DNA of 64,000 bases from an uncultured Flavobacteriales bacterium (GTDB lineage Bacteria; Bacteroidota; Bacteroidia; Flavobacteriales_D; Parvicellaceae), in assembly GCA_943787535.1 (NCBI GenBank), contig CALSMU010000004.1, positions 186,001-250,000 on the forward strand, given 5' to 3'. The notes below the pieces were generated by a model. It did not search any database and was not told where the DNA came from. It saw nothing but the letters and a program-made list of their open reading frames with translations. Shown in pieces: positions 46,610 through 54,563 of the stretch. The position numbers and the translations under genes were made by a program. Every line of letters starts with the position of its first letter. Within the stretch, counting starts at the first letter, position 1.

Positions 46610-47876
46610 GAACAAGCAAGCCAATCGTTTTGTTTATTCCTGACAATTTAATAGCCGATCTCGATGATTATCTGGAATACAATGCACCAAAATTTAAAGC
46701 TAAGAACCTTTATTTCTATTATGTAATTCATTACCTAATCAAGCAGCAGATAATTCATAAAGATGTTGAATATCATTTCATAACCACGAAGTATCTGAAA
46801 AAGATTACTTGCAATAACATTGGTACGTTATGTTAGGATTCTTCGAGATGCCAAGTTTATAATATCTAAACAAGTAATCATAAATGGCAATAAAGCATAC
46901 AGGTATAAATTAGCATCCAAATATTCTAGGGGAGCGTCAAAAGTAGAAATAAAGACAAGCTCCAAGCTAGGGAAAAAGATTGTCAAATCCTTAAACAGAA
47001 AGAAGGCTCATTACAATAGACAAGAGCCACATATAAAGGTTTTAAGAGACCGTATCATGAATATGGAGCTAGACTATAAAGGAGCGTATAAATGGATAGA
47101 AAACAACGCAGATGGGCTTAAAAAGTTAAGCTATATAACAGCAATAAATCACATTGAAGATAAACGATTTAGATATGCTTCTAGAAATAGAACCAATAAA
47201 AGACTGGACACAAATTTAACCAATCTAAAAAGTGAGTTAAAACAATTTATTATGGGTGAATTTGTAAGCATAGACCTTAAAAACTCCCAACCTTTTCTCT
47301 TTGCAATAACTATCTATAACATAATAACCAACATAGGTACTTATAGTGGTTGTTTAGATAGTGTGTGTGTAGTTGAAGCCTTTGGTGTTAAAGGGATTAA
47401 GAATGTTTTAAAGTTTCACCAAAATCAAGAAAAAGGCGATATGGTGAATTTTAGAAATTACTTTGATGCTACACTTAATGGAGTGTTGTATGAAGAATTT
47501 ATGAAATGTTATCCTAAAGAAATGGAGAGAAAGGAAGCTAAGGATATGATGTTTGCTGTCCTATTCTCACGTAATAAATCATATGATAAGCAAAAGAAAG
47601 CGTTTGCACGTGTTTATCCATTTGTTGATGAAGGTAGCAAGGTTATTGAAAGCTAAAGACCACAGAGCGCTTTCTATTTACCTTCAGAAGCTGGAGAGTT
47701 ATCTATTTATTGATTGCATCGCAAAGGAGTTGATTAATGAAGGCATAATTCCTTATACAATACACGATTCGGTTATTGTTAAAAAGAAGGATGAGGCAAA
47801 AACTATCGAGATAATGAATAGGGTTTTTATGTCTCAGATTGGATTTGTTCCCACATTTTCAATAGAAGATATTTAA
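46606..47876 (+). pseudogene. TV-Pol-like replicase of element B, frameshifted twice
   Basis: Aligned with the intact element A protein, this gene has two extra bases. One A lies between GGT and CGT near 46825 (joining NNIG to RYVRILRDAKF). One G lies near 47632 (joining PFVDE to VARLLKAKDHRAL). The joined product is about 422 residues. Motif A (FVSIDLKNSQPF), motif B (R-KEA-K-DMM-F-AVL-F) and motif C (YTIHDSVIVK) are all kept. The start overlaps the HTH gene. Residue conservation across the joints argues that the reading frame is intact in the organism. Confidence 0.8.
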
Positions 47877-47891
47877 ACCATTACAACTTTG

Positions 47892-50228
47892 TCAAAGCTT
47901 TTTTAATTCCTCTATATATTTATTTGCCCTGGCCATAGATTTCATTGCTTTTTTGGAATTTCCTTCATTTTTATACTGGAAATACTTTGAAATTGCCGTA
48001 AAGTATAATTTAAGTGGTCTTTCTGTTTGGGTTGTGGTTCCCAAACGGAAAAGAATATTTTCTGCAGGATAGATTACTGCTACAGGCCTATATTTTCTCG
48101 TTGAATAATCCTTATATAATTTATTAACATTATACATAGGTAAAAATTGTATACTTAAATTATCGTTATAATCATAATCCTTGTTATCCATAAGAATTTT
48201 ATAGTCTTCAGGGAAGCCAATAACGTATTGTTGGTAGTAAATTGGATATTGCTTAATCCAATTTGATTCGTCATACTTATAACCGAAATAAGTATCGCGA
48301 ATAAATGAAGAATCCAAATTCAGACTATTCAAATCTAAACTGGTTAAGGAAATTTTACTTTGATCAATTACCCTCTTATATAGATTAAAATGTTCGTTGA
48401 ATCTGCCGTTAGGGGGTTTGTTCACTTTTATCCTTTTGTAATTTCCCGATTTTTCGTATACCACTAATTCATCACCTTTTAATTCAACCTTACCTTTAGT
48501 TAGCGGAACAAAACTTCCAAAAGCACGAGGTCCTCCCCCATACTCCCGCTTATACGGAATATGTAAACCGAGTTTACCTAAGGTTTCTTTATAATCGCCA
48601 ATTACGAAAACCAAAGAATCTGCGTTGGGATAGATTTTTTTTATCAAATAAAGAATACTTGGGTTGTAAAAATTATTAGTTCTTAAAAAGATTTCCCTTT
48701 TTTTTGCGATCATTTCAACATCCTTGCGAACATTTTCAAATTCGGTTTTTAAAAACTCATACTTATCATTTATAATTCCCTCACCCGGATAAGAAAGCGC
48801 GCTTAAACCATTCAATACTATAGGCTCATTTGAATTCAAGTAAAGCATTTTTTGAGGATAAAGTGACTCTAACATATTTCTTCCTGATTCATTCGTAACT
48901 TTTTCGTAGAGAGCGCTGATTTCCGTTGGTAATGGCATTAAAAAATATTCTATCTGAAAGACACTAGTATTCAAGATAGGTGAATTAACTATATGATTTT
49001 CATTCTTATAAAATTGAATAAATGGCACGTAAGTATTTGCACTAGTATCGTAAAGTAATTTAATATTCAATTTATTAACGATCTGTTCATTATATCGTCC
49101 CCTAAAATAATTCCCCCAAACACCCACAGGACAAATTAAATGCTTGTTGTTCTTTTTTGTATACACATATCCATCTTGATTGAGCAGATTCTCCCTGAAA
49201 ACTTTCGTAACTGGATTGGAAGTACTCGCAATTCTTTTTGCATATGCATCTTTCCCATTGATTGAAATCTCCTTACTCTTAATATCGTTTTGATATTTGG
49301 AAGTAAAATCAACAGAGGCTGTATCGTATTGTTTTTTTATTTGATTAAACTCGTTTATGTATGAAGAATATAATTCATTGAAAAAATCTTTTTGAGGTAA
49401 CCATCCAGTATTTATTTTGGTCAATAAACCATTGTCTTTATGATTCAGTTCGTTGTACAATTGTAATGCTATAAAATATTCTCTTTTAGCTAGAGCTTGT
49501 TCAATCTCCTCTCTCTTAAGTTTCTCCTCTTCAGACATTTTGAGATTAAATTTCACTTCTGATTCTGTTCCATCAATTGAAAAAACCCATTTAAATAAAT
49601 TATTTTTGAGTTCAAATCTACCTAGTTCTGTTCCATCCAATACAACAATTCCGGTTGAAATAGATTCATCTGTTCTAACATTGCGAAATTCCATAACAGA
49701 AGGTGTGTTTTTTTTATTAATAAAGTGCATCGAATTATTTTTGAATTCAATGGTTTTATTCGTTTGAAAACCAAAAGCATCAGCTATAAAACTTGGGTTA
49801 TTAATTGAATATTCACCAGAAATTAACAATTTATCCCCCAGTGGGTAAGTTCTTGTAAATTCAAACCTATAAGCAGAATAAGACGCATATCCAGTAGCCA
49901 TACTCGTAGGTTCTTCAAATTCAAGCATTTTAGTTCTTAAATCAGCGGTCAATATACCTGATGCCATGCCTCTTGGGTACTTAAAATTTATAGTATATTC
50001 GTCATAATTTAGTGACATTCCTATAATCTCAGTTTCTATATTGCCTTTGCCAGCATAACCCAAATCTAGTGGGATTAGCATAGTTTTATCCTCTTCATAA
50101 ACAATTATTTTCTCCCCTAAAATAAGCGTTGCATCACCACTAATTCTTGAAGTGATTTTGAACTCCAAGCTCTGTCCAAAAGAAATAACAGTTATAAATA
50201 AGAATGTTAATAGTAGTAGTTTTTTCAT
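47892..50228 (-). CDS. Large secreted protein of unknown function, 778 aa
   Basis: I start at ATG 50228 (MKKLLLLTFLFITVISFGQS), a clear signal peptide; the extension to 50279 is unlikely. The mature protein has a beta-rich N-terminal part (about 20-240), a helical middle with charged coils (about 240-345) and a long C-terminal part with many Tyr and Asn. No catalytic motif or sorting domain is recognised. It converges with the replicase gene (15 bases apart) and is the largest cargo of element B. Confidence 0.6.
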   Translation of the reverse strand: MKKLLLLTFLFITVISFGQSLEFKITSRISGDATLILGEKIIVYEEDKTMLIPLDLGYAGKGNIETEIIGMSLNYDEYTINFKYPRGMASGILTADLRTKMLEFEEPTSMATGYASYSAYRFEFTRTYPLGDKLLISGEYSINNPSFIADAFGFQTNKTIEFKNNSMHFINKKNTPSVMEFRNVRTDESISTGIVVLDGTELGRFELKNNLFKWVFSIDGTESEVKFNLKMSEEEKLKREEIEQALAKREYFIALQLYNELNHKDNGLLTKINTGWLPQKDFFNELYSSYINEFNQIKKQYDTASVDFTSKYQNDIKSKEISINGKDAYAKRIASTSNPVTKVFRENLLNQDGYVYTKKNNKHLICPVGVWGNYFRGRYNEQIVNKLNIKLLYDTSANTYVPFIQFYKNENHIVNSPILNTSVFQIEYFLMPLPTEISALYEKVTNESGRNMLESLYPQKMLYLNSNEPIVLNGLSALSYPGEGIINDKYEFLKTEFENVRKDVEMIAKKREIFLRTNNFYNPSILYLIKKIYPNADSLVFVIGDYKETLGKLGLHIPYKREYGGGPRAFGSFVPLTKGKVELKGDELVVYEKSGNYKRIKVNKPPNGRFNEHFNLYKRVIDQSKISLTSLDLNSLNLDSSFIRDTYFGYKYDESNWIKQYPIYYQQYVIGFPEDYKILMDNKDYDYNDNLSIQFLPMYNVNKLYKDYSTRKYRPVAVIYPAENILFRLGTTTQTERPLKLYFTAISKYFQYKNEGNSKKAMKSMARANKYIEELKKL

Positions 50229-50306
50229 AGTTTGAAGTTTAATAAGTCCCGAATATACAACTTTCAAATTTTTATACAATAGATAGAAGTAACGTAAATC
50301 TAACGT

Positions 50307-50588
50307 ATGGCATTTGATAAAGACACAGGAGCATCAGCTGGTAAGAAAAGTAAACGAGGCTCTAGCAAGCAAATTAATGAGATTAGAGAGGTTTATTCTG
50401 AACTACTACACAACAACAAGGACAAGCTCCAAGAATGGTTTGATGAAGTAGGAAAACAAGACCCTGCAAAAGCATTAGACCTAATGTTAAAGATGAGTGC
50501 GTTTGTACTACCTAAGTATAAATTGGTAGAGTCTAAAGTATTCGAAAAAAGCGAGCCAAAGGTTTATACAACTAGTTGGGGGACTTGA
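50307..50588 (+). CDS. Small phage-type protein, 93 aa
   Basis: The start MAFDKDTGASAGKKSKRGSS and the following helical DP-AKALDLMLKMSAFVLPK are typical of short proteins found near Bacteroidota phage packaging genes. No phage genes lie here, so the gene is either an element accessory or a stray. It is the only plus-strand cargo gene in element B apart from the core. Start and frame look sound, with no signal peptide. Confidence 0.5.
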   Translation: MAFDKDTGASAGKKSKRGSSKQINEIREVYSELLHNNKDKLQEWFDEVGKQDPAKALDLMLKMSAFVLPKYKLVESKVFEKSEPKVYTTSWGT

Positions 50589-50691
50589 CCAATCTATCAA
50601 TACACGAAGTTCTAAATGCTATACGGTAGCGATAAACCTACATAACAAGAAACGACCGCTTCGCGGTATTTATAAAATTGTTAAATAATAG

Positions 50692-51472
50692 TTAAAAAGC
50701 CCGAACAGCCCTAACATAGTTTGCGTCGATCTTAGTTCGTGGCTTCTGGTAACCCATGCCGAAATTCTGTAGCCACGCATTGAAGTCATCGTCCTCCGTA
50801 GAACTCCAATAGTTGTTAGTAGCAAAACCGCCAATTTTATCCTTTTGTTCATATAAGATATTTAATTCATCTTTTGTAGGTAATCGCCATCCATCTCCTA
50901 AGGCTGCACAAGCCTTGCTTGCTTCTTCCCAATCCATTCGCTCCTAAATCTTCGGTCATCACTTCTAATCGGCCAATTCTAACTGTTGCACCAACATTAT
51001 TGTCGTTTGAAAATGTGATACCGTTAGGAGTGGTTTTATTCATTAACGTAAGAATATTTCCATCTATAGAATACTTACCCAGTTGCTGTATAGCAGATTG
51101 ACCAAGTAATAAAGGAGAATTGGTTTCGTGTATTATTGATGCTTTTACTTTTGTCAATTTTATTCCAGCAATCTCAATTTCATCAATAATTATTGATGTG
51201 CCTTCAGCAATGTCTCCATTAGCAATAGAATATTGGACATTTCCTAAAATGTTTTCTTCTTTTAAATAACCGTGACGAATCATAAAAAGTGCTTCGGTTA
51301 AAGAAATTGAAACATCACTTGCTCCCGTATCAAAAATAAATTCCATATTTAAACCATTGACCTTACAAGGCACTGTATAAATACCCCCTTTTTTTGTCAT
51401 TTGAATTACTGTCTGGGAATTTCCCAAAAGCATAAATCCTGCAAACATTATTATCAGTAGTAGTTGCTTCAT
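50692..51472 (-). pseudogene. Retropepsin-like aspartic protease fused to a DUF1566-type domain, frameshifted once
   Basis: The first frame has a signal peptide and a clan AA aspartic-protease domain with its active-site Asp in FIFDTGASDVSIS. It breaks near 50935 with an extra A; the next frame resumes at MDWEEASKACAALGDGWRLP, the start of a DUF1566/FGE-like C-terminal domain ending in YWSSTE and NYVRAVRAF. The joined product is about 259 residues. The linker IGRLEVMTEDLGA plus MDWEEA is continuous with this domain. The combination of peptidase and binding domain suggests a surface processing enzyme. Confidence 0.7.
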
Positions 51473-51532
51473 AGTAGTAGTTGCTTCGTAAGGAGGTTAA
51501 GCGAGTGAAAGATGCTAAATTTCATATACATT

Positions 51533-51943
51533 TTAATTAGACCAGGTATCCACTGTGGAACCGGATGCATTTTTGAGATAAATAGTCTCTCCCGAGTCGT
51601 TTATTTGAAAGCCCATTGTTGATGCCATAAAATAGAAGGCATCGCCGTTATTAAGCAAATTGCCCGAAGGTATAGTATAGGCTGAAGGATTATTAAGGTC
51701 TCCAATACTCCACCCTTGCAAATCAACTGTTGAACCGGAATTGTTTTTTATGGTGACTTGCTCCGAAGTAGTTGGAGTGCTTACAACGGAATAAATATAA
51801 ACAGCATTAGGCTCGTATTCACAACTACCATCGTCTTTTTTTGCTTCCTCATTGTAGTTGGTCGCTAATTCATCGACACATCCTTTCTTTTTGCAAGAAA
51901 CTATCGCCAGCAATAATAATACATAACATAAACTTATTCTCAT
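51533..51943 (-). CDS. Lipoprotein with lamin-tail-type domain, 136 aa
   Basis: I start at ATG 51943 (MRISLCYVLLLLAIVSCKKK), where a lipobox AIVSC is evident; the longer frame from GTG 51973 is possible. After a CVDELATNYNEEAKKDDGSC motif, common in Bacteroidota surface proteins, there is a lamin-tail (LTD) beta domain (VTIKNNSGSTVDLQGWSIGD). Such domains act in surface contact and may bind nucleic acids or sugars. The upstream membrane peptide gene (51973-52104) ends next to it, so they may be cotranscribed. Confidence 0.75.
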   Translation of the reverse strand: MRISLCYVLLLLAIVSCKKKGCVDELATNYNEEAKKDDGSCEYEPNAVYIYSVVSTPTTSEQVTIKNNSGSTVDLQGWSIGDLNNPSAYTIPSGNLLNNGDAFYFMASTMGFQINDSGETIYLKNASGSTVDTWSN

Positions 51944-51972
51944 CTTGTTATTTTTTTGGGATTTACAATTCA

Positions 51973-52104
51973 CTATTTTGTTAATACGTATATCGCATAA
52001 CCAGCTGCCGCAAAACCTAAAATAGCTTTGAGCAATAAAAATCCATTACTATCCTCTTGCTTGATAGGCTCTTTTTTTGGCTCTTCAGTTTCTTCTTTCT
52101 CCAT
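51973..52104 (-). CDS. Small single-pass membrane peptide, 43 aa
   Basis: ATG 52104 opens a frame with a Glu/Lys-rich head (MEKEETEEPKKEPIKQEDS) and one membrane helix (FLLLKAILGFAAAGYAIYVL), ending at TAG 51973. The composition is very protein-like for such a short frame. The function is unknown; it could anchor or regulate the lipoprotein encoded next to it. Confidence 0.5.
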   Translation of the reverse strand: MEKEETEEPKKEPIKQEDSNGFLLLKAILGFAAAGYAIYVLTK

Positions 52105-52360
52105 AATTTTATTTCTTTAAATTGGATTCTAAAAATTTCTCGAAACTTTTAATAAACTCTTCATCGTCTTTTTGGCTCTGAAAAACAGATTGAATCTTAA
52201 TGATTTTTTTAATTGACTGACTATTTGCTTTCTGTTTACCATGATATTGTAATTTGAATTACGAATATAACAAAACCAATTCTAGATGACATTTAATAAT
52301 GAACAATTATAATTTTGAATTGTGACATTGATAGATGCTGGAAAAGTAAGCTAATTTTGA
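52105..52360. other. Right-end intergenic region of element B
   Basis: This stretch holds a possible short minus-strand ORF from 52242 that has no support, and is otherwise AT-rich without recognised features. The arm repeats and terminator that follow it are listed separately. Confidence 0.4.
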
Positions 52361-52384
52361 ATTGTGGGGTAAATTGTGGGGTAA
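52361..52384 (+). repeat. Arm-type repeats, right end of element B
   Basis: The two-copy ATTGTGGGGTAA repeat is identical to 44078-44101 and in the same orientation. Confidence 0.75.
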
Positions 52385-52395
52385 GTCATAAAAGA

Positions 52396-52436
52396 AAAAA
52401 CCTCAACTAACTCATTGTAAGTCTGTTGAGGTTTTT
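52396..52436 (-). terminator. Terminator of the tRNA-Cys gene, carried by element B
   Basis: A 12-base stem (AAAAACCTCAAC / GTTGAGGTTTTT) lies 7 bases past the tRNA 3' end on its transcript. It is almost identical to the hairpin at 43904-43945 and unlike the host hairpin at 26410. Confidence 0.75.
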
Positions 52437-52440
52437 ATTA

Positions 52441-52456
52441 AGAGGTCTCTGCCGGA
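52441..52456. repeat. att site inside the intact tRNA-Cys gene
   Basis: AGAGGTCTCTGCCGGA covers the acceptor 3' strand and part of the T-arm. Together with the copies at 26448 and 43949 it bounds the two elements. Confidence 0.88.
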
Positions 52457-52513
52457 TTCGAACCGGCGTAGATGGTTTTGCAGACCACTGCCTAACCACT
52501 CGGCCAAGAGACC
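52443..52513 (-). tRNA. tRNA-Cys (anticodon GCA)
   Basis: The 71-base gene folds into a full cloverleaf. The acceptor stem is GGTCTCT / AGAGACC, the anticodon loop is CTGCAAAA giving GCA, and the T-arm contains GGTTCGAATCC. The discriminator base is T (U73), as required for cysteine tRNA, and CCA is not encoded. Its 3' end is the target of both integrases. It is the only complete copy; the others are tails. Confidence 0.95.
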
Positions 52514-52586
52514 TTTTTACATAAGGCCTCCCGATAACTATCGGGTACCTTTGTTGCGATTGGTTGGCGAAGGTAATAAATAGAAT

Positions 52587-52937
52587 CTATTCCTCAACAA
52601 CAACTGAAACAAAATTTACATCTCCGTCAATAGGAGGGTTTACCTTTTTTATTTCAACTCGAACTTTTTCAAGTTGGTCCATTTCTTTTTTTAACTGATT
52701 CACAATGCGATAAGCTACCGTTTCTATCAGTTTGCAAGGCGATGCCATTTGGTCTTCTACAACCCTATTTACATCACAATAATCAATTGTCTTCGATAGA
52801 TCATCTGTTAGAGCAGAGGCGGAAAAATCACACCACAAATCTACATCTATAATATAGTTGCCTCCAATTTTTGTTTCTTCTGGCAAACAACCATGATAAC
52901 TAAAGGTTCGTATTCCGTATACTTTGATACAATTCAT
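52587..52937 (-). CDS. folB: Dihydroneopterin aldolase
   Basis: The 116-residue protein has the tunnelling-fold features of FolB: an early YHGCLPEET with the catalytic region, a central DYCDVNRVVED segment and the conserved Glu in KLIETVAYRIV. It converts 7,8-dihydroneopterin to 6-hydroxymethyl-7,8-dihydropterin in folate synthesis. The start ATG overlaps the gltX stop by one base, so folB is probably translated with gltX. Length is normal for the family. Confidence 0.9.
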   Translation of the reverse strand: MNCIKVYGIRTFSYHGCLPEETKIGGNYIIDVDLWCDFSASALTDDLSKTIDYCDVNRVVEDQMASPCKLIETVAYRIVNQLKKEMDQLEKVRVEIKKVNPPIDGDVNFVSVVVEE

Positions 52938-54489
52938 TATGCTTCAGCTTTCAATGCTTCAATTTTTACTAAGCCTTTTTCCATTCTGTCAATAACATAT
53001 TCTTTGCCCAATACAGAGCAGATATGAAACATAGATGGTCCCATTCCTTTTCCAGTAACGAGCAATCTGAACCCAGGTCCTACTTTTCCAAACCCGTATT
53101 CGTTCTTTTCTAAATACGCTTGAAATTTTGTTTCAATGTTTTCGGTAGTAAAGTCCTCTATCGATTTAAGCTCAACTAAAAGCTCTTGCATAATAGTAGG
53201 AGTGTCTTCCTTCCATTTCTTTTTCAACGTTTTCTCGTCGTAATCACTTACATCTTCAAAAAAGTACCTGCCTTCGTTTAAAATATCTTCGATAAAGGTT
53301 GCTCTTTCTTTCATAAGCTCGCAAACTTGCTCAACATATTCTATACAGACATCCAATTCTTCTTCTTCAATAATTGGCATTAACAATTGCGCTAATTCAG
53401 TATTGGATCTTATTTCTTAAATATTGCTGGTTAAACCACTTTGTTTTATCCGGATCGAATTTCGCTCCACTTTTACCAACTCTTTCTAGCGTAAATGCTT
53501 CCGTTAATTCGTCTCAACGAAAATATTTCTTGCGCAGTACCCGGGTTCCAACCCAAAAATGCAAGCATGTTAATAAATGCCTCTGGGAAATATCCGTTCT
53601 CTTTATATCCTGAAGAAATTGCGCCATCAGGGGCATTCCATTCCAACGGAAAAACCGGAAAACCTCCCTTGTCACCATCTCTTTTGCTCAATTTCCCATT
53701 TCCATTGGGCTTTAAAATCAAAGACAAATGCGCAAATTTTGGCATGGTATCTTCCCATCCTAAGTATCGATAAAGTAATACGTGCAAAGGAGCAGAAGGC
53801 AACCATTCTTCTCCACGAATAACGTGCGAAATATTCATTAAATGGTCATCAATAATGTTGGCTAGGTGATAAGTTGGCATTCCATCCGCCTTATAAATAA
53901 CCTTGTCATCCATGTTGTTGGTATTCACAATTACCCAACCTCTTATTTCATCATGAAAACGCACTTCTTCGTTACGGGGCATTTTTAAACGAATAACAAA
54001 CGGGTCTCCCGCATCTAAACGCTTTGTTACTTCATCTTCCGATAAGGAAACAGAGTTTTTCATGGAAGTTCGCGTAATGTTGTTGTATTGCCAATTCGGC
54101 ATTTTAGCCTTCTCAGCCATTTCACGCATATTTGTCAAATCTTCCGAAGTGTCGAATGCATAATAAGCAAATCCATCTTCAACCAATTTAAAAGCATATT
54201 CTTTATAAATTCCTGCTTCTTTTCTTTCAGACTGACGGTACGGTCCGCAATCTCCACCTGCACCAACTCCTTCATCGGGGTTTATACCACACCATTTTAA
54301 GGCTTCTAAAATATAATCTTCAGCTCCTTTCACATAGCGGGTTTGGTCAGTATCTTCAACCCTTAAAAGAAAATCTCCTCCATGCTTTTTCGCAAAAAGA
54401 TAATTATACAAAGCGGTTCTCACACCTCCCATATGTAATGGGCCTGTTGGGCTTGGGGCAAAACGTACACGTACTCTTCTTTCACTCAT
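52937..54489 (-). CDS. gltX: Glutamyl-tRNA synthetase (frameshifted twice in this sequence)
   Basis: ATG 54489 ([22 protein letters not shown]) begins the class I synthetase with HIGH-like motif GPLHMGG and KMSKS-like motif [12 protein letters not shown]. The frame breaks near 53512, where one extra base joins IFSL to [19 protein letters not shown]. It breaks again near 53412, joining QQYLRNK to [12 protein letters not shown]. The joined product is about 516 residues, the normal size. As the gene should be essential and single-copy, I regard both breaks as sequence insertions. It charges tRNA-Glu and lies one base from folB. Confidence 0.92.
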
Positions 54490-54563
54490 AACTCTCAAAA
54501 ATTGGAATGCAAAAATACGTAATCTCCACAATATTCGTTATCATTGAATTAGAATAAAATAGT

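Larger units (their letters stand above)
43949..52440. mobile_element. Integrative element B at tRNA-Cys (about 8.5 kb)
   Basis: The segment lies between the central tRNA-tail copy and the intact tRNA-Cys gene. Its integrase gene is 170 bases inside the left end, and an identical 24-base double repeat lies near both ends (44078 and 52361). Gene order: integrase, 230-aa protein, HTH protein, TV-Pol-like replicase, then a secreted protein, a small plus-strand gene, a retropepsin-like protein, a lamin-tail lipoprotein and a small membrane peptide. No transfer or known defence genes are seen. Confidence 0.85.

Noticed and set aside
50307-50588. Prophage, because of a phage-type small protein
   Set aside because: No terminase large subunit, portal, capsid or tail genes occur in the window.
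26448-52440. Integrative conjugative element
   Set aside because: No relaxase, coupling protein or Tra genes were found in either element.
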